From Fragilaria radians (taxonomy: Eukaryota > Bacillariophyta > Fragilariophyceae > Fragilariales > Fragilariaceae), in assembly GCA_900642245.1 (NCBI GenBank), contig CAAAJI010000009.1, forward strand, positions 515,717-564,819: a stretch of DNA of 49,103 nt, in the 5' to 3' direction. Under the pieces are notes generated by a model. The model had not been told where the DNA came from and made no database searches. It worked only from the letters and a program-made list of their open reading frames with translations. The position numbers were made by a program, and so were the translations under genes. This document shows positions 44,201 through 49,103 of the stretch, piece by piece (positions within the stretch are counted from its first letter, which is position 1; every line of letters begins with the position of its first letter).

Positions 44201-47200
44201 TGAATTGGAAAGACCACCCGACGAATACAAGAACCCCAAAACAGGATATTTTACTGACGAAGCTTATTTCAAGCCCATCATGGATAATGTTATAATGTTG
44301 ACGGCAGTCTCAGAAATGTGGGAACTTGGGAGTTATCTCTTGACGCAACTTTTAGGTCCTGTACACGCCAAGGATATAAGTTCAATTATGGGATCTGTCC
44401 TTAAATGGTCTGAAAGTGGCACACTAAGCAGCCATGTTAAATGTGAAAATCTTCGAGGTGTGATGATAAACTTTGTTGACTTAGTCAAGATTATGTCTAA
44501 AGGTATTGGTAAACGAAAGCCTGCACTTAAACCTCGATCTTCATTAAAAGGCAGAAGTGTTGAAAGCAAAGCAGTTGAAACCAGAAACTCCGGATTCAGA
44601 CGAGTGGTTAGCGTTGGTTCCCTTTCAAGACTTGAAACTGAACAGCCGTCGATTAGTGAGAATAGAATAGACTCTCAATCAAGATTGAAAAGCAAGGAAA
44701 GCATTCACGACGCGCTTCGGGATCAAGTACGCGACAAAGTCCGAAATATATCACATGCTTTGAAAGGGCTCATTAAAAACAATGTCAAAGATTTAGATAG
44801 TCGTGACGTCTCCGATCGAATCACATTTCTTTTGAGCATGGAGAATGGATTTTTGTGGGATAACGCATATGCATCGGACCAGTTGGATATCGTTTCTAGA
44901 AATATCACTTACAAGGCTGTACTCAAAAAGACATACGGTCTTGTGGCATGTCATCCGGACGATGTTGAGCCCAAGTCAAAAGAAGCGAGACGTCGTTTGA
45001 CTTTCTTCGTTAACACTTTATTCATGGACATGCCTAATGCTCCCTCAATTCATGATATGTTTTCATGGAATGTTCTTACTCCGTTTTACTCTGAGGATGT
45101 AACATATGGCAAAGAAGATCTTGAAATGCGAACAGATGCTCTCGGAGTTTCAACATTGCTATACCTCCAGACGCTTTATCGATCAGACTGGAACAATTTC
45201 TTGGAGAGACAAGGGATCAACGATGAAGAAAAAATTTGGTCGAAGAAGTATGTTCACGAGACAAGGAGGTGGGCAAGCATCCGAGCACAGACTTTATCTC
45301 GTACTGTTAATGGAATGATGTATTATGAAAAAGCGCTACGCCTTCTGGCTAACTTAGAACGAATCGATGTCGACACGACAAATGAGCTAATGGGTGAAAA
45401 GTTTGGTTACATCGTAGCATGTCAAGTTTACGGTAATATGAAGCGAAACCAGGACCCCAAGGCGACTGATATTGAACACTTGATGCATCGTCATCCTCAT
45501 ATGCGAGTCGCTTATATCGATTCCATTCGCGTCAATCGCTCAGGAAGTACTATTCATTTCTCAGTATTAGTGAAAAGTGATGGAAATGGAAATATTCAAG
45601 AAGTATACCGTGTTCGGCTTCCAGGAGATCCTATTTTAGGTGAAGGAAAACCAGAAAATCAAAACCACGCGATGATTTTCACACGTGGTGAGTTCTTACA
45701 GACTATCGATATGAACCAAGAAGGATATTTTGAAGAAGCATTGAAAATGCGAAATTGTCTTCAAGAATTTGCCAAAAGAGAAGGTCCACTTCCAACGACA
45801 ATACTTGGCTTGCGAGAACACATTTTCACTGGAAGCGTTAGCTCTTTGGCGAATTATATGGCACTTCAAGAAATGTCTTTCGTCACTCTCGGGCAACGTG
45901 TACTGACTCGGCCATTACACATTCGTTTGCACTATGGTCATCCTGATGTTTTTGATAAATTATTTTTTATCACTCGTGGAGGCATAAGTAAGAGTTCAAA
46001 GGGTATAAATCTCTCCGAAGATATCTTTGCCGGATACAACAATGTGCTTCGAGGAGGAGCAGTTGGCTTCAAAGAATACCTTCAAGTTGGGAAAGGTCGA
46101 GATGTCGGGATGAGTCAGATATACAAATTCGAAGCTAAGCTGAGCCAGGGTGCTGCCGAACAGAGCTTGTCACGTGACGTTTATAGAATGTGCAATCGCT
46201 TAGACTTCTTCCGTCTCTTATCATTTTATTTTGGAGGAATTGGCCATTACTTCTCAAATGTATTGACAATTCTTACGGTTATAGTTGTGGTATATCTGAT
46301 GACTGTGTTGGCTATCTTTAATCTAGAAAGAATTGGTGATCGTCTAATAACTCCAATGGGAACAATTCAGATGCTTCTCGGGGGGCTTGGTCTTTTGCAG
46401 ACCATTCCTCTCTTTGCTACCCTTGGTGTTGAACGGGGATGGTGGGCCAGCATTCAAGAGATATTTTACGTTTTTGTGACTGGAGGTCCACTTCACTTCA
46501 TGTTTCACATTCAAACAAAGGCAACTTATATGGCACAAACGATTTTAGTTGGTGGGGCAAAGTATCGACCTACTGGTCGTGGATTTGTCACTCAGCACAC
46601 ACCATTTGATGAGCAGTTCCGATTTTTCGCTTCAAGCCATTTGTATCTCGGTATTGAATTGGCAGCGGGATTAATTTTGATGGGAATTTATACCGATGCT
46701 GGACAGTACACTGGTAGGACTTGGTCTTTATGGCTTGCATCTCTTTCCTTCTTAGCCAGTCCATTCTGGTTTAACCCATTGACATTTGATTGGAATGTCG
46801 TGACTTCTGATTATGAAATTTGGTTACGTTGGTTGAGATGCAGCACTGGAGGGGCATCTAAAAGCTGGTCTATGTGGTGGGTTGAAGAAAATGCGTTTTA
46901 CAAAAGTATGCCATTTATATCTAAGTTATTCTACTTACTCAAGGCGGCTTTGTATGTCCTAATCGGAGAAGGGATTCGACGTTCGGATTTGTTCCACGAT
47001 GACACCACTTTAAGTAAGCCTGTAGTTGGAGTGGGTAAAATTTTGTTGTTCATTTCCATTTTGTTTGGCTTGGGTCGTATCTTCACAGCCAACGAAAGGA
47101 ACATTGCATATCCTGTACGACGAACGATTGGAATTCTACTTTTTTAGTGGTATTGTGATTGGTATTGTGGCCATTTTTGTTGAAGACACAAACTGTATTC

Positions 47201-47829
47201 GATATTCCTTATCTGCCTACTACTTCATTGGCGCTTTATGTATGATCGGCCTTCTCAATGGATACAAGATTGTAAAGCATTTTTACTTTATTCATGATTT
47301 GGTATGTGGGCATGTCATTTTCATTCCCTTACTTTTCCTTGCGGCTCTTCAGCTTCCACGCCATGTCCAAACTTGGTTGCTTTACCACAATGCATTATCA
47401 TCAGATGTTGTGGTGAGCGACATTTTACGATATGCAAGGAAAAGTCAAGAATCTGGAGGCAGTGGTGAAAAAACAGAAGATTTGGTTGAGCAGGTTGCTG
47501 AATTGAGAAAGTTGGTACAAAAGCAGGAGCAAATGTTGGTATCCTCAGGTTTGAGTGAAGGACATTCGGCCGCGAGCTTACAGGTTGCTGAGGCGAGTCA
47601 ACATGTTGTAGGAAGTCAAAGTTCGTTAAAAATCCACAGCGAGGAAAAGAAACCTGGCTATGGAAGAGCTCTTAGTATGTCTGGTATCGATGTTTGGACC
47701 GACATGGCGCTTGGTGATGGAGCATCAGCTTCATTTTCTCAAACCACCCAAGATGTTTTTTTTGACATTCCGCAAACGCAATCACAAGGGTTTTCTTTCA
47801 CTCAGCCTGATGTTATGCCACCGCGATAA
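41247..47829 (+). CDS. Callose (1,3-beta-glucan) synthase, GT48, with one frame break
   Basis: Exons 41247-41347, 41413-41718, 41789-42689 and 42756-47829, joined at GT-AG introns of 65-70 nt. The N-terminal 200 residues hold about eight TM segments, possibly a TMEM198/DUF4203-type domain. Next comes the FKS1 domain-1 region (LVLWFCIWGESANLRHMPEC) and EFFWSRECL, a TM block, and the large cytosolic catalytic region with the GT48 landmarks LFMDMPNAPSIHDMFSWNVL, WASIRAQTLSRTVNGMMYYE, GEGKPENQNHAMIFTRGEFL and QTIDMNQEGYFEEALKMRN. A second TM block follows. It makes 1,3-beta-glucan (callose or chrysolaminarin-type) from UDP-glucose at a membrane. At 47140-47145 a T6 run shifts the frame in the middle of a TM segment. 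As written the protein stops at 47147 (1899 aa); with one T fewer it continues to 47829 (2126 aa), ending in a coiled-coil, Gln-rich tail. Confidence 0.93.
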
Positions 47830-48462
47830 GAGTTTGATGGTTCCCTGTTCAATTTAATTTCAAGACGCGCAAATGATTTGGAAGTCGATCGAAAATACTG
47901 TGCTCGTAACAATGTTGATGTTTTGTTTTTTAACCTTTAGAATAATCCTGAAGTATTAAATATGTGAGTTTTTATCGGTGTAATTTCTTTGCATTAACAT
48001 GCAATGTCATCTATTCCCTAGTTTTTCATTTGAGCTGTAAATAAATTTGGTAATCGGGCACTTTTCACAGTAATATTTATATTCAAATTTTGACTTCCGT
48101 TCTGTATAATCGTAAGATTCCTCTTCAAATGCCGCATAAGGCTTCAAATGTTCTTGTTGCCTACTACTACGTTTTTCATCAAATCTATCTTAGAATTGTA
48201 CTTCCGTTTGGAACTGTAATTCTAGTGTGGAGGTTACATGTGTCTTACTTTGTGCTTTAGGAACCAATTGATACATTTATGATCAGTCAGAGTTAGATTT
48301 TCAACTTATACTTGAACAAATATCTTCTTAACCATGTTTACATCTATACAGTTATCACAAAAAGTAGTTCTGAGACTCGAATTGGCAAGAGATACCTGCA
48401 AAAGCTGCTTTGTCAAGTCTATTCAAGAATTGACTAGCAAGCTTTCAATCAGACTATTCTAC

Positions 48463-48512
48463 CATCTCAATGTAACGATGAAATAAGCATCTCAATGTAA
48501 CGATGAAATAAG
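48463..48512 (+). repeat. 25-bp perfect tandem duplication
   Basis: Two identical units (catctcaatgtaacgatgaa, then ataag) start at 48463 and 48488, followed by a partial third start (catc). Identity suggests a recent slippage event. Confidence 0.95.
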
Positions 48513-48769
48513 CATCAAAAACGAATGCTACGCTCCAACACCCTCCCTTTGCTAATTTTATGCACATCAATCTCCTTAAGACACTCCTATAAAAATCCTT
48601 ATTGAATCATAAATAAGCTTTCACCTCCAAGATTTTTCGTAAACAAATTTGCCATATTTTCCTCTGTCATTACAAATTGCAACTCCGCTTTCTATCGTTT
48701 CCCTGGTAAAATGATACTTAGAGGTGTCAACTACAGCTTTCTGTCAGTCTATAAACTAACTTTACTAAC

Positions 48770-48825
48770 TAACTGACCAACTAACTGACATTTTAAATAT
48801 CCAACCCTAACTGACGTTAACTGAC
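48770..48825 (+). repeat. Cluster of four TAACTGAC motifs
   Basis: Exact copies at 48770, 48782, 48808 and 48818, all in one orientation, with near-inverse gtcagtct at 48743. The cluster lies 30 bp upstream of the BED-finger ATG, the place where hAT-type elements carry subterminal transposase sites. Confidence 0.7.
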
Positions 48826-48854
48826 GGAATTTGAATTGGCTGTGTTCAAAGGCT

Positions 48855-49103
48855 ATGGACGGAGAAAATGGATTGGAATGTATTCGTATTAATGATGAAG
48901 AGGAAAGCACTGAAGGAATGAATTTGTTCAAAATGAAGAGAACAAGAACAAAGTGGTGGAACGTGATAAGGCTTATTGCACCTACTTCCTCTCAGGACAA
49001 GAATTGGGAGTCCAAAGATGCAATCGGCGCTTGGTGTGTAGAATGCAAAGTAAAGCTTCAATACAAAATTGGAGATGTGAACGCTGTAAAAAGACATATT
49101 GAG
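48855..49103 (+). CDS. BED-type zinc-finger protein, probable hAT transposase, 5' part
   Basis: An ATG-led frame runs 83 codons to the window edge without a stop. After an acidic start (MDGENGLECIRINDEEESTE) it has KWWNVIRLIAPTSS, then DAIGAWCVECKVKLQYKIGD and VNAVKRHIE. The order aromatic pair, about 30 residues, C-x2-C, about 17 residues, H is the BED finger (final His outside the window). BED fingers of this kind head hAT transposases and domesticated derivatives. The gene is cut by the window, so family and integrity cannot be decided. Confidence 0.6.
   Translation, partial: MDGENGLECIRINDEEESTEGMNLFKMKRTRTKWWNVIRLIAPTSSQDKNWESKDAIGAWCVECKVKLQYKIGDVNAVKRHIE

Larger units (their letters stand above)
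47830..48854. other. Gene-free interval (1.0 kb)
   Basis: 3' flank of the callose synthase gene, T-rich, followed by AT-rich DNA containing a 25-bp tandem duplication (48463-48512) and a cluster of TAACTGAC motifs (48770-48825) ahead of the BED-finger gene. Confidence 0.5.

Noticed and set aside
47026..47829. Separate downstream gene starting near 47026
   Set aside because: Its useful part begins in mid-helix and continues the callose synthase; it is the same gene after the frame break.

Overview
The window looks like nuclear DNA of a stramenopile, most likely a diatom. It is AT-rich, with short GT-AG introns (about 55-135 nt) that can be read by eye, long gene-free gaps and decayed transposable elements. 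The protein content agrees: a plant-organelle-type DNA polymerase with a bipartite plastid-style presequence, a GT48 callose (1,3-beta-glucan) synthase, two proteins sharing an 'REY...G..L.W' box that I associate with uncharacterised diatom families, secreted 'DG-CC' modules, and a copia remnant resembling stramenopile elements. No tRNA, rRNA or CRISPR was seen. A 446-base N gap lies at 10773-11218.

Layout. 630-4181 (-): ten-exon secreted trypsin-fold protease with four DG-CC modules and a possible GPI tail. 4465-5181 (+): secreted or organellar methyltransferase-like protein. 5382-5936 (-): small REY-box protein. 8592-9863 (+): SETD9-like SET protein. 11539-12428 (+): two-exon secreted DUF4168-like protein. 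14039-15874 (-): large REY-box protein. 20294-21491 (-): coiled-coil protein. 22047-22902: transposon-like element with terminal inverted repeats. 24168-24813 (+): small two-TM protein, convergent with a PPIH-type cyclophilin (24919-25594, -). 26760-28330 (-): dead Ty1/copia element. 28944-32147 (-): organellar PolA with a SAP insert. 33433-34746 (-): BMT5-like domain plus C2H2 fingers. 36032-37280 (-): low-complexity protein with a 27-bp coding repeat. 39962-40819 (-): HAD phosphatase, divergent from the callose synthase (41247-47829, +), whose frame breaks once in a T6 run. 48855-49103 (+): start of a BED-finger, probably transposase, gene cut by the window edge.

The genes do not form an operon-like pathway. 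Shared themes are secretory or plastid entry (protease, methyltransferase, DUF4168 protein, PolA, HAD), cell-wall or vacuolar glucan synthesis, RNA-linked functions (PPIH, BMT5-like), and mobile DNA in the gaps. Exon borders were placed by hand from splice consensus, frame and domain continuity. Where the spliced length is a multiple of three and a conserved motif is rebuilt across the junction, I trust them well.
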